Positions 1 through 5,290 are shown, counted from the first letter of the stretch. The stretch is DNA of 5,290 nt from Belnapia sp. (GCA_028291445.1 JAQGIA010000496.1:1-5290); one strand, 5' to 3'. Numbers and translations: made by a program. The notes: generated by a model not told the origin, from the sequence alone.

Positions 1-2
1 CG

Positions 3-443
3 GTGGCGAACCGCTGGAACGAGGCCATGGGCCTGGCGGTCCGCTACCCGGCCGGGCATGCCGAATTCCTCGCCCGCTGCCATGCCGCCGGCCAGGCGAA
101 GCCGACCCCTTTGCTGCTGCGCTACGGACCCGGCGACTATAACTGCCTGCACCAGGATCTTTACGGGGAGCATGTCTTCCCCTTGCAGGTGGTGGTGCTG
201 CTCTCGGCGCCGGGGGCGGATTTCTCGGGCGGCGAATTCCTGCTGACCGAGCAGCGCCCGCGCATGCAGTCCCGCGCCGAGGTGGTGCCGCTGGCCCAGG
301 GCGAGGCGGCGGCCTTCGCCGTGGCCCAGCGCCCGGTGCAGGGCAGCCGCGGTTCCTATCGCGTCACCATGCGGCACGGCGTCAGCCGGCTGCGCAGCGG
401 GCAGCGGCATACCCTGGGCATCATCTTCCACGATGCGGCTTAA
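3..443 (+). CDS. 2OG-Fe(II) oxygenase, C-terminal part (5' end outside window)
   Basis: This is the C-terminal 146 residues of a small Fe(II)/2-oxoglutarate-dependent oxygenase, a cytosolic enzyme that couples 2-oxoglutarate decarboxylation to oxidation of an unknown substrate. The double-stranded beta-helix core is visible. The proximal metal ligands are H50 and D52 in CLHQDLYGEHVFPLQ, the distal ligand is H125 in MRHGVS, and R135, ten residues later, is placed to bind the 2-oxoglutarate carboxylate. The segments GGEFLLTEQRPRMQSR and HTLGIIFHDA are characteristic of the prokaryotic 'Oxygenase-NA' family as I recall it. The first readable codon is GTG, but the protein begins mid-domain (ANRWNEAMG) and has no upstream ribosome-binding site, so this is a truncated gene rather than a true start. 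It converges on the TTC38-like gene, and the two stop codons share TTAA. The family is well supported; the substrate is unknown. Confidence 0.9.
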   Translation: MANRWNEAMGLAVRYPAGHAEFLARCHAAGQAKPTPLLLRYGPGDYNCLHQDLYGEHVFPLQVVVLLSAPGADFSGGEFLLTEQRPRMQSRAEVVPLAQGEAAAFAVAQRPVQGSRGSYRVTMRHGVSRLRSGQRHTLGIIFHDAA

Positions 444-1738
444 GCATGCAGCCCGGCGACCGGTGCCGGGGCCGGCCCACGCCGCCGCGCCGCCAGCAGG
501 CCCGGCAGCGCCTCCAGCCGCCCAGCCTCGACGGTGGCGCGCAGCAGGGTGAATTCCACCAGATCCATCTGCGCCCGGCTGCCGCCGATCCGCTCGCGGG
601 CCGCCGCCACCGGGGCGATGGCGGCGATCGCCCCGGCATAATCCTGCCGGGCGAAGGCGGCGAAGCCAGCGGCCAGCGCCGGCAGCACCGGACCGGAGGG
701 GTAGCGGCCGGCGCGCCGCAGCGCTTCCACCTCCGCCACCCAGGCGGCAAGGGCATCGCCATCGCCCGCCGCCGCCTCGGCCAGCGCCACGTGCAGGTCG
801 GCGAAGGCGAAGCCCGGACGGGGGAAATTGGCCCGGGCGAATTCCAGGATGCTGCGCCAGCGCGCCGCATCGCGTGGCTGCCCGGCCAGTTCCCATCGCC
901 ACAGGAAGGAGACGGCGTCGGTCAGCTTCAGCCGCGCCGGCCCCGCATGGCTCTCGGGGGCGCAGGCGGCGAGGAAGACCTGCCAGGCCGCCGCCGCATC
1001 GCCGGCCTCGATCTCGCCCAGCGCCAAGTGCCAGGCCAGATGCCCGTGCAGCGAGCCGGCCGGCGGGTAGCCGGGCAGCCAGCCGCGCAGGAAGGCCCGG
1101 GCGGTGTCGGTCTCGCCGCTTTCGTAGCAGACATGCGCCAGCGCATGGGCGCCCCAGGCATTGTCCGGCCGGGCGGCGAGCGAGCGCTCGATCAAGGGCC
1201 GTGCCGCCGCGCCCTCGCCGGCCTCGGACAGCGCCATGCCATGCATCGCGCCGAACCACCAATCCGCGCCGTAATGCGGCGCCAGGCGGTCCATCAGGTC
1301 GCGGAGCGTGGCATGCCGGTCGGCCCGCCCGCTGCCGCCGATCAGTCCGTTCGGGGTGATGGCAGTGACCAGCACCATGGCATCGCGCGGATGATCCGCC
1401 ATATGCCTAGGGAACGCGGCCAGCGCCGCCTCGGCCTGGCCGGTCAGGAACAGCGCGAAATAGCCGATGTGCCGCGCCTCCCGCTCGGGCAGGCCGGGGG
1501 CGAGGGCCTGGGCGGCGGCGAGCGACTGCCGCGCCCCCGCCGCATCGCCGTCCCGCAGCGCCGCATGCGCCCGGGCGGCATGGGCCAGGGCAAAGCCGGG
1601 ATCGGCGGCGATGGCGCGGTCGAAGGCGGCCGCCGCGCCGGGCCAATGGGTCAGCAGCAGGTCGTTGCCGGCGACGAAGGCCGCCGCCGCGGCATCCGAG
1701 CCGGTGGACAGCGCCAGCCCATGGCGATCCTGCTGCAT
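440..1738 (-). CDS. TTC38-like tetratricopeptide repeat protein
   Basis: This 432-residue, Ala-rich, all-helical protein resembles the TTC38 (tetratricopeptide repeat protein 38) family, whose biochemical role is poorly defined; such proteins are usually cytosolic interaction scaffolds. TPR-like helix pairs are visible around residues 32-83 (AFDRAIAADPGFALAHAARA), 88-127, 163-211 (MHGMALSEAGEGAAARPLIE, then AWGAHALAHVCYESGE), 228-260 (SLHGHLAWHLALGEIEAGD) and 352-415. The stretch ERIGGSRAQMDLVEFTLLRA near residues 382-401 is a strong TTC38 signature from memory. No signal peptide or membrane segment is seen. The ATG at 1738 is chosen because the family N-terminus (DRHGLALSTGSDAA) follows at once and a GGGGG stretch lies upstream. 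The same frame stays open to 2623, but there it only reads through the SDR gene out of frame. The gene lies 20 nt after the SDR stop, so it is probably co-transcribed with it. Confidence 0.86.
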   Translation of the reverse strand: MQQDRHGLALSTGSDAAAAAFVAGNDLLLTHWPGAAAAFDRAIAADPGFALAHAARAHAALRDGDAAGARQSLAAAQALAPGLPEREARHIGYFALFLTGQAEAALAAFPRHMADHPRDAMVLVTAITPNGLIGGSGRADRHATLRDLMDRLAPHYGADWWFGAMHGMALSEAGEGAAARPLIERSLAARPDNAWGAHALAHVCYESGETDTARAFLRGWLPGYPPAGSLHGHLAWHLALGEIEAGDAAAAWQVFLAACAPESHAGPARLKLTDAVSFLWRWELAGQPRDAARWRSILEFARANFPRPGFAFADLHVALAEAAAGDGDALAAWVAEVEALRRAGRYPSGPVLPALAAGFAAFARQDYAGAIAAIAPVAAARERIGGSRAQMDLVEFTLLRATVEAGRLEALPGLLAARRRGPAPAPVAGLHA

Positions 1739-1765
1739 GATCGTTACCCCCGTGACTGTTACCCC
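1736..1765. repeat. Imperfect 2 x 15-bp tandem duplication at the SDR/TPR junction
   Basis: Two adjacent 15-bp units, CATGATCGTTACCCC (1736-1750) and CGTGACTGTTACCCC (1751-1765), match at 12 of 15 positions. Read on the coding (minus) strand, the upstream unit carries the SDR stop codon within GGGGTAAC. The downstream unit carries the putative ribosome-binding G-run and ends in the ATG of the TPR gene. The unit that now starts the TPR gene may therefore have arisen by duplicating the end of the SDR gene, or the reverse. Confidence 0.6.
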
Positions 1766-2568
1766 ACGCCGCTCGGCAGCGCGGCGATCGCCGTCGCTCC
1801 GGCATCCACCGGCACGATGGCCCCGGTCATCCAGCGCGAATTGCCGCCGCAGAGGAAGGTGACGGCGGCGCCAATGTCCCAGCCGCTGCCCTCGACCTGC
1901 AGGATGCTCCGCTTCCGTCGCGCCTCGCGCTTCTCCGGCGTCATCGCATTGGCCTGGACCATCGGCGTATAGACCATGCCGGGGCAGACGCAGTTGACCC
2001 GGATGCCGTCCTTGGCGTGATGCACCGCCATGGCGCGGGTCATGTTCACCACCGCGCCCTTGCTGGTGGGATAGAGCAGCGAGGGATGGCCGCCCTTCAA
2101 CCCGGCGACCGAGCCGATGTTGACGATGGCGCCGCCGCCGGCCTTCCGCATCTCCGGCACCGCGTATTTCGCCATCAGCATCATCGAGGTGACGTTCACC
2201 AGCAGGCCCTGCGCCCATTCCTCCGGGTCCACATCCTCGGCGGTGCCGGAAGGGCCGCTGATGCCGACGTTGTTCACCAGCACGTCCAGCCGGCCCCAGC
2301 GCTCCACGCCGGCGGCGACGATGCGGCGGCAATCCTCCGGCCGGGTCACGTCGCCGGTGACGGCGATGGCCTCGCCGCCCTCGGCCTCGATCATCCGCCG
2401 GGTGTCCTCGGCCCATTCGGGGATGGCATCGGCCAGCACCAGCTTCGCCCCGGCCCGCGCCAGCAGGATGGCGGCGGCGCGACCATTGCCGACGCCATCG
2501 CCCGGGCGGGAACCGGCACCGGCGACGATGGCGACCTTGCCGGCGAGGTTCTCGGTGATCGTATCCAT
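1759..2568 (-). CDS. SDR family NAD(P)-dependent oxidoreductase
   Basis: This 269-residue classical short-chain dehydrogenase/reductase is a soluble Rossmann-fold enzyme that interconverts an alcohol and a ketone using a nicotinamide cofactor. The Gly-rich cofactor loop is at residues 16-29 (AGAGSRPGDGVGNG), D47 ends the second strand (LVLAD), GDV is at 72-74 and NNVG at 99-102. The catalytic tetrad is N125, S153, Y166 and K170 (YPTSK), followed by VNCVCPG at 191-197 and a C-terminal FLCGGNSRWMTGAIVPVDAG segment. An acidic residue at position 47 usually indicates NAD(H) rather than NADP(H). The Gly-rich loop is longer than the common TGxxxGxG form. The ATG at 2568 has AGGGGGA seven bases upstream and gives the normal SDR N-terminus; a GTG at 2604 would add an unlikely 12-residue leader. 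It follows the esterase by 93 nt and precedes the TPR gene by 20 nt. The substrate cannot be inferred. Confidence 0.96.
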   Translation of the reverse strand: MDTITENLAGKVAIVAGAGSRPGDGVGNGRAAAILLARAGAKLVLADAIPEWAEDTRRMIEAEGGEAIAVTGDVTRPEDCRRIVAAGVERWGRLDVLVNNVGISGPSGTAEDVDPEEWAQGLLVNVTSMMLMAKYAVPEMRKAGGGAIVNIGSVAGLKGGHPSLLYPTSKGAVVNMTRAMAVHHAKDGIRVNCVCPGMVYTPMVQANAMTPEKREARRKRSILQVEGSGWDIGAAVTFLCGGNSRWMTGAIVPVDAGATAIAALPSGVG

Positions 2569-2575
2569 TGGCGTT

Positions 2576-2582
2576 TCCCCCT
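2576..2582 (-). promoter_or_regulatory. SDR ribosome-binding site (AGGGGGA)
   Basis: AGGGGGA on the minus strand lies seven bases before the ATG at 2568. It is the only good Shine-Dalgarno match near the possible starts, so it decides this start over the GTG at 2604. Six of its seven bases lie in the 3' arm of a potential hairpin (2576-2595). Confidence 0.7.
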
Positions 2583-2595
2583 GTGGTTCGGGGGA
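2576..2595 (-). promoter_or_regulatory. Potential hairpin covering the SDR ribosome-binding site
   Basis: In the minus-strand transcript, UCCCCC, an 8-base loop GAACCACA and GGGGGA form a perfect 6-bp stem (five G-C pairs and one A-U pair). The downstream arm is the ribosome-binding site itself, so the folded form would hide it. There is no following U-run, so it is not an intrinsic terminator. The pairing is seen directly in the sequence; a regulatory role is inference. Confidence 0.45.
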
Positions 2596-2612
2596 TGCTG
2601 GCACCCGCGGCG

Positions 2613-2654
2613 CCCCGGCTCAACTGCCCCGGCCTAACTGCCCCGGCCGAACTG
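2613..2654. repeat. Three 14-bp tandem repeats, CCCCGGCYNAACTG
   Basis: Three abutting units lie at 2613-2626 (CCCCGGCTCAACTG), 2627-2640 (CCCCGGCCTAACTG) and 2641-2654 (CCCCGGCCGAACTG). They differ only at positions 8 and 9. The array starts 7 nt beyond the esterase stop codon. A 14-bp period is not a multiple of three, which fits non-coding DNA. There are no spacers, so this is not a CRISPR array. Confidence 0.9.
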
Positions 2655-2661
2655 CGTCAGC

Positions 2662-3369
2662 TCAGGGACCGTTCAGCCAGGCGAGCCCGGCCCGCGCCAC
2701 CGCCTCCGGCAATTCATGCTGCCCGGGGAATTCCAGATACTCCACCGCGTAGCCGGCCTGCCGCAGCTTCGGCACCAGCCGGCGGCTGCATCGGGCGATG
2801 GGCAGGATCGCATCCTCCGTCCCATGGCTGAGGAACAGGCGCGGCTGCCCTTCGATGCTGACCGGTACGGCGAAGCCGGGGGAGAAGGCCAGGGCATGGC
2901 TGAACAGCCCGCCGTTCATCATCGCCAGGGACAGCGCATACGAGGCACCGTCGGAGAAGCCGGCGATGGCGAGCCGTGCCGGGTCGACCGGCCAGGCGGC
3001 CAGGATGCGGGCCAGCGCGGCGTCGATCCGGGCGACATCCGGGCCATAGCCGCCCTCCAGCACGTCCCAGGTGGCGCCGAGACTCTCCGGCAGCAGCAAC
3101 AGCGCCGCATCCGCGATCGGCAGGATGCGGCGCAGCATCCGTTCGGCGTCGCCGCCCGCGCCATGCAGCATGACGATCAGCGGCAGCGGCCCGTCGAGGG
3201 GCGCTGCCGGCACCCGCAGCAGCCCATCCCGCGCGCCGCCCATGCCCAGCGGGTGCAGGCCCAGTGGGTGCAGGCCCAGTGGGTGCAGGCCGGGCGGCAA
3301 GGGCCAGGCCATCGGCGCGAAGGGGCGCGGCCGGGCGGCGAGGCGCCCGGCATTCGATTGGTCATCCAT
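2662..3369 (-). CDS. Alpha/beta-hydrolase esterase, phospholipase/carboxylesterase type
   Basis: This 235-residue serine hydrolase probably cleaves carboxylic esters; the substrate is unknown. After a strand IVMLHGAGGD (residues 65-74, oxyanion region), the nucleophile elbow GFSDG gives S139, SHGTEDAILP gives the acid D186, and FPGQHEL gives H218. Together they form a complete Ser-Asp-His triad in the right order. The fold and length fit the phospholipase/carboxylesterase (LpqC/Abhydrolase_2-like) group. No clear signal peptide is seen, so it is probably cytosolic. Residues 27-41 are three copies of GLHPL encoded by a 15-bp tandem repeat; one copy would be enough to join the N-terminus to the GMGGARDGLLRVP strand. 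The ATG at 3369 has GGGTGA five bases upstream and overlaps the NnrU stop by 8 nt (ATGGATGA). A GTG at 3378 is possible but lacks a ribosome-binding site. Confidence 0.88.
   Translation of the reverse strand: MDDQSNAGRLAARPRPFAPMAWPLPPGLHPLGLHPLGLHPLGMGGARDGLLRVPAAPLDGPLPLIVMLHGAGGDAERMLRRILPIADAALLLLPESLGATWDVLEGGYGPDVARIDAALARILAAWPVDPARLAIAGFSDGASYALSLAMMNGGLFSHALAFSPGFAVPVSIEGQPRLFLSHGTEDAILPIARCSRRLVPKLRQAGYAVEYLEFPGQHELPEAVARAGLAWLNGP
3245..3289. repeat. Three 15-bp tandem repeats inside the esterase gene
   Basis: Units CCCAGYGGGTGCAGG lie at 3245-3259, 3260-3274 and 3275-3289. They are identical except for C instead of T at the sixth base of the first listed unit. Each encodes the five residues GLHPL on the minus strand, so copy-number changes keep the reading frame. 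Two units use the Pro codon CCA and one uses CCG. CCA is unusual in this G/C-ending codon context, which suggests the CCA copy was recently duplicated. Confidence 0.95.
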
Positions 3370-4051
3370 GCCCGTCACCCAGGATCAGCGGTGCCACGCC
3401 GAAGAAGCGCGCATGGAGGTGCAGCATCGCCGCCCAGGCCAGCAGCCCCACCGCCGGTACCACCCAGCCGATCTCGCCCAGCACCAGCCGGTTGCGCCCG
3501 GCGGCGATGGCGCCGAAGGGCAGGATGGAGGTGGCGGCGGCCAGCCGCGGCCAATCCGCCGGTGCCCGCTGCGCCAGCTTGGCATCGATGCTCGGCATGC
3601 CGGCCAGGGCGGTGACCAGGAAGGCGCCGAAGAAGACCAGCGCGGCGCTGTCGCCATTGCCGATCATATGCACGGCGGCCCAGGCGGCGAAGGACCACAG
3701 CATGGGGTGGCGGGTGATGCGCTGGATGCCGCTGGCCCCGGCGCCGATCAGCGCCTCGCCGCCGGCCGCCGTTGGGTTGCGGCGGAAGGATGCCGCGAAG
3801 AACACGAAGGCCGGCAGCATGACCAGCGCCAGGATCCAGCGCAGCCAGGGCGGGGCGAACCACAGCGGCGTGGTCTCCGCCGCCCGCCAGGCCGTCACCA
3901 GGAAGGCGATGGCGGCGACCGAGACCAGCGAATAGCCGATGCGGAAGCCGGCCTCCCCGGTGCGGGCGGCGATGGCGCCGCGCACCGCGGTGCCGGCGAT
4001 GCCGACATGCACCCCGACCCAGACCAGCGCCGCGAGTATCAACAGGCCCAT
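3362..4051 (-). CDS. NnrU family membrane protein
   Basis: This 229-residue polytopic inner-membrane protein belongs to the NnrU family. The family is named from denitrification loci and is related to the haem-binding zeta-carotene isomerase Z-ISO. Hydrophobic segments lie at about residues 2-19, 39-57, 70-90, 118-132, 134-152 and 194-213. Family-type features are GVHVG (H15), the RNPTAAGGEALIG loop followed by GIQRITRHPMLWSFAAWAAVHMIGNGD (H115 and H128), and the C-terminal LHLHARFFGVAPL (H211, H213). These His residues are the obvious candidate haem ligands, by analogy with Z-ISO. The ATG at 4051 is chosen because AAGGAG lies eight bases upstream; the ATG at 4075 would add eight polar residues before the first membrane helix. 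It lies 48 nt after rlmH and overlaps the esterase start by 8 nt. No nitrate or nitric oxide genes are present, so a denitrification role is not supported here. Confidence 0.9.
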   Translation of the reverse strand: MGLLILAALVWVGVHVGIAGTAVRGAIAARTGEAGFRIGYSLVSVAAIAFLVTAWRAAETTPLWFAPPWLRWILALVMLPAFVFFAASFRRNPTAAGGEALIGAGASGIQRITRHPMLWSFAAWAAVHMIGNGDSAALVFFGAFLVTALAGMPSIDAKLAQRAPADWPRLAAATSILPFGAIAAGRNRLVLGEIGWVVPAVGLLAWAAMLHLHARFFGVAPLILGDGHG

Positions 4052-4059
4052 CACCCGAT

Positions 4060-4065
4060 CTCCTT
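4060..4065 (-). promoter_or_regulatory. NnrU-gene ribosome-binding site (AAGGAG)
   Basis: AAGGAG on the minus strand lies eight bases before the ATG at 4051. It is the strongest Shine-Dalgarno match in the window and lies downstream of the alternative ATG at 4075, so it fixes the start at 4051. Confidence 0.8.
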
Positions 4066-4099
4066 GCTGCGCCATCGCGGCGCCGGCACCGATCCTAGG

Positions 4100-4567
4100 C
4101 TACGGCCGCCACGCCCGATGATAGGGGTGGCCGCCGCGGATCGCCTGCACCCGGTACCATTGCTCGGCCAGCAGCCCGCGCACCAGGAAATGCGGCCAGG
4201 TGAGCGGGCCGAGCGACAGAAGGTGGTCGGCCCGGTCGAGCACCGCGGGGTCGAGCCCCTCGGCCCCGCCGATCAGGAAGCACAGGCCGCGGCCGGTGGC
4301 GTCCCAGCGTTCCGCCAGGGCGGCCAGGGCCTCGCTGGTCGGCGCGGTGCCGCCGAGGTCCAGGGCGACCAGGAAGGCGCCGTCCGGCACGGCGGCCAGC
4401 AGGCCGGCCGCCTCGCGACGGCGGATCTCGCCGGCGCTGCCGCGCGCCTCGGGGATTTCCGTCACCGCAAAGGGCGGCCGGAGGCGGGCATTGTGCTGTT
4501 CGAACAAGCCCGCCTCCGGCCCCGGCTTCAACCGGCCGACGGCGATAAGGCGCGGCGCCCGGCTCAC
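4100..4567 (-). CDS. rlmH: 23S rRNA (pseudouridine(1915)-N(3))-methyltransferase RlmH
   Basis: RlmH is a dimeric SPOUT methyltransferase. It uses S-adenosylmethionine to methylate N3 of pseudouridine 1915 in helix 69 of 23S rRNA, acting late on assembled 70S ribosomes. The protein is 155 residues, the same length as the E. coli enzyme. Visible features are the N-terminal strand [12 protein letters not shown] (7-18), ALDLGG with the following TSEALA (68-82), the SAM-binding knot FLIGGAEGL (97-105), [24 protein letters not shown] (117-140) and the conserved C-terminus GHPYHRA (146-152). The GTG start at 4567 overlaps the rsfS stop as GTGA, which suggests translational coupling; the nearby Shine-Dalgarno match is weak, as expected for a coupled start. 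No other start gives the full first strand. The next gene, NnrU family, begins 48 nt downstream. Confidence 0.97.
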   Translation of the reverse strand: MSRAPRLIAVGRLKPGPEAGLFEQHNARLRPPFAVTEIPEARGSAGEIRRREAAGLLAAVPDGAFLVALDLGGTAPTSEALAALAERWDATGRGLCFLIGGAEGLDPAVLDRADHLLSLGPLTWPHFLVRGLLAEQWYRVQAIRGGHPYHRAWRP

Positions 4568-5290
4568 TCGGGGAGCTGGTCGCCGTCCATCAGGGTCGCG
4601 CTATCCTCGCTGCCGGGGCCGCCGGGGGGGCTTTCCGGCCCCCACATGCGTTCCAGCGCATAGGTCGCCCGGGCTTCCGCCTTGAACAGGTGGATGACCA
4701 TGTCGCCGCAATCGATCAGCACCCAATCATCCGAGGCCTGGATCGAATCGCGCCGCAGCTTCATCCCGACCTTCTCCAGCGCATCCTGCAGATGGCTGGC
4801 CATGGCCTGGATCTGCCGGTCCACGAAGCCGGTGGCGATGATCATCCGGTCGGTGAAGCTGGCCCGATCGGTGACGTCGAGAACGACGATATCCTCGGCC
4901 TTGTCGTCCTCGAGGCTGGTGCGGGCGGCATTGACGAGCTGCTCCAGCCGGTCCGGCGTAAGCTTGACCTTGGCACGGCCGCGGCGGGCGGGCTTGGCGG
5001 CATCCGGCCCGGCGGCGATCACTTCCTTCTCCAGCGCCGGGCCCGGCGCCTGGCCAAGCACCGGCTTGGGCCGCCCGTCGTCCTGCGGCACCGGCATGGG
5101 CGGCACGCCGACGCGGCGGCGGATGATCTTGGCTTCCGGCACCGGGGCGACCGGGACGCGGCGATTGGCCGAGGGCTTCGCCGTGGCCTTCTGCTTCGCC
5201 GCGGCACGGACGCGCGGGGCTTCCTCGTCGCGCGGCCGGGACGGCGGGCGGGTGCTGGTGCGCGACCGGGTGAGCGGCTCGCCGGGGCGG
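4564..5290 (-). CDS. rsfS: Ribosome silencing factor RsfS, with long N-terminal extension (5' end outside window)
   Basis: RsfS (RsfA/DUF143 family) binds ribosomal protein L14 on the 50S subunit and blocks joining to the 30S subunit when nutrients are scarce. Numbered from a GTG at 5142, the conserved domain spans about residues 62-168: the helix [20 protein letters not shown], the strand [35 protein letters not shown] and the signature [16 protein letters not shown] (138-153), ending at ALERMWGP. A short acidic/Gly tail follows. Upstream, the frame stays open for 49 more codons to the window edge, and about 46 of them end in G or C. They encode a Pro/Arg/Lys/Ala-rich, probably disordered segment. 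Neither the GTG at 5142 nor the ATG at 5097 has a ribosome-binding site. I therefore treat the gene as running off the right edge. If a start at 5142 is used, the protein has 192 residues, still longer than typical bacterial RsfS. The stop overlaps rlmH by 4 nt. Confidence 0.9.
   Translation of the reverse strand, partial: RPGEPLTRSRTSTRPPSRPRDEEAPRVRAAAKQKATAKPSANRRVPVAPVPEAKIIRRRVGVPPMPVPQDDGRPKPVLGQAPGPALEKEVIAAGPDAAKPARRGRAKVKLTPDRLEQLVNAARTSLEDDKAEDIVVLDVTDRASFTDRMIIATGFVDRQIQAMASHLQDALEKVGMKLRRDSIQASDDWVLIDCGDMVIHLFKAEARATYALERMWGPESPPGGPGSEDSATLMDGDQLPE

Larger units (their letters stand above)
2569..2661 (-). other. 93-nt esterase-SDR intergenic region
   Basis: This is the longest non-coding stretch in the window. 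In transcription order it holds three 14-bp tandem repeats (2654-2613), a small inverted repeat GGCGCC-GCG-GGTGCC (2614-2600, one G-U pair) and the hairpin over the SDR ribosome-binding site (2595-2576). I see no convincing -35/-10 pair and no terminator U-tract. It could be a 5' leader for an SDR-TPR sub-operon or simply a structured spacer inside one long transcript. Confidence 0.5.

Noticed and set aside
3..443. Complete short oxygenase starting at the GTG at position 3
   Set aside because: The sequence begins inside the domain and there is no room for a ribosome-binding site, so the GTG is an internal Val codon of a gene cut by the window edge.
446..1972. A 508-codon open frame on the plus strand
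   Set aside because: It is antisense to the TTC38-like gene and the SDR, both of which have recognisable motifs. Long antisense frames are expected at this GC content because stop codons are rare. The product is Arg/Gly/Gln-rich with no recognisable domain.
2576..2614. Intrinsic terminator after the esterase
   Set aside because: Two inverted repeats are present, but neither is followed by a U-run, and the distal one contains the SDR ribosome-binding site.
440..2623. A single 727-residue protein fused to the front of the TPR protein
   Set aside because: Upstream of 1738 the frame merely passes through the SDR gene out of frame and gives Arg/Gly-rich low-complexity sequence. The SDR frame has all its catalytic residues, so these are two genes.
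2613..2654. CRISPR-like or iteron array
   Set aside because: The 14-bp units abut without spacers, there are only three, and no cas, replication or partition gene is nearby.
4052..4099. Promoter or terminator in the rlmH-NnrU gap
   Set aside because: Only the AAGGAG ribosome-binding site is recognisable in these 48 bases; no stem with a U-run and no -35/-10 pair is seen.
3071..4663. A 530-codon open frame on the plus strand
   Set aside because: It runs antisense across the esterase, NnrU-family gene and rlmH and ends inside rsfS. Its translation is low-complexity Gly/Arg/Gln/Ala, and it is explained by high GC content.

Overview
The window is very GC-rich coding DNA whose codons nearly always end in G or C. 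It most resembles an alphaproteobacterium of the Acetobacteraceae (Roseomonas-like). That placement is an inference from base composition, the rsfS-rlmH pair and the flavour of the proteins; no taxonomic marker is present.

Layout: one rightward gene enters from the left edge and ends at 443. It is the C-terminal part of a 2OG-Fe(II) oxygenase. Everything else reads leftward as one co-directional run of six genes, in transcription order from the right edge: rsfS (ribosome silencing factor, 5' end outside the window), rlmH (23S rRNA pseudouridine-1915 methyltransferase), a NnrU-family membrane protein, a serine esterase of the phospholipase/carboxylesterase type, a classical short-chain dehydrogenase/reductase (SDR), and a TTC38-like tetratricopeptide protein. 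The junctions are -4, +48, -8, +93 and +20 nt, so most of the run is probably one transcript. The 93-nt gap before the SDR is the one place where a separate promoter or RNA-level control could sit. No gene-free stretch exceeds 100 bases.

Function: rsfS and rlmH both act on the large ribosomal subunit (RsfS on protein L14, RlmH on helix 69 of 23S rRNA) and are a widely conserved pair. The four downstream genes have no evident shared pathway with them. The esterase, SDR and TTC38-like protein may be a small metabolic group, but their substrates cannot be read from sequence.

I found no mobile element, CRISPR array, tRNA/rRNA gene, phage gene or defence system. The unexplained structure is small-scale. 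Three short tandem duplications lie within about 1.6 kb: 3 x 15 bp inside the esterase, 3 x 14 bp in the esterase-SDR gap, and an imperfect 2 x 15 bp at the SDR/TPR junction. A hairpin also covers the SDR ribosome-binding site. The likely overlooked coding sequence is the 5' part of rsfS, which stays open and strongly coding to the right edge.
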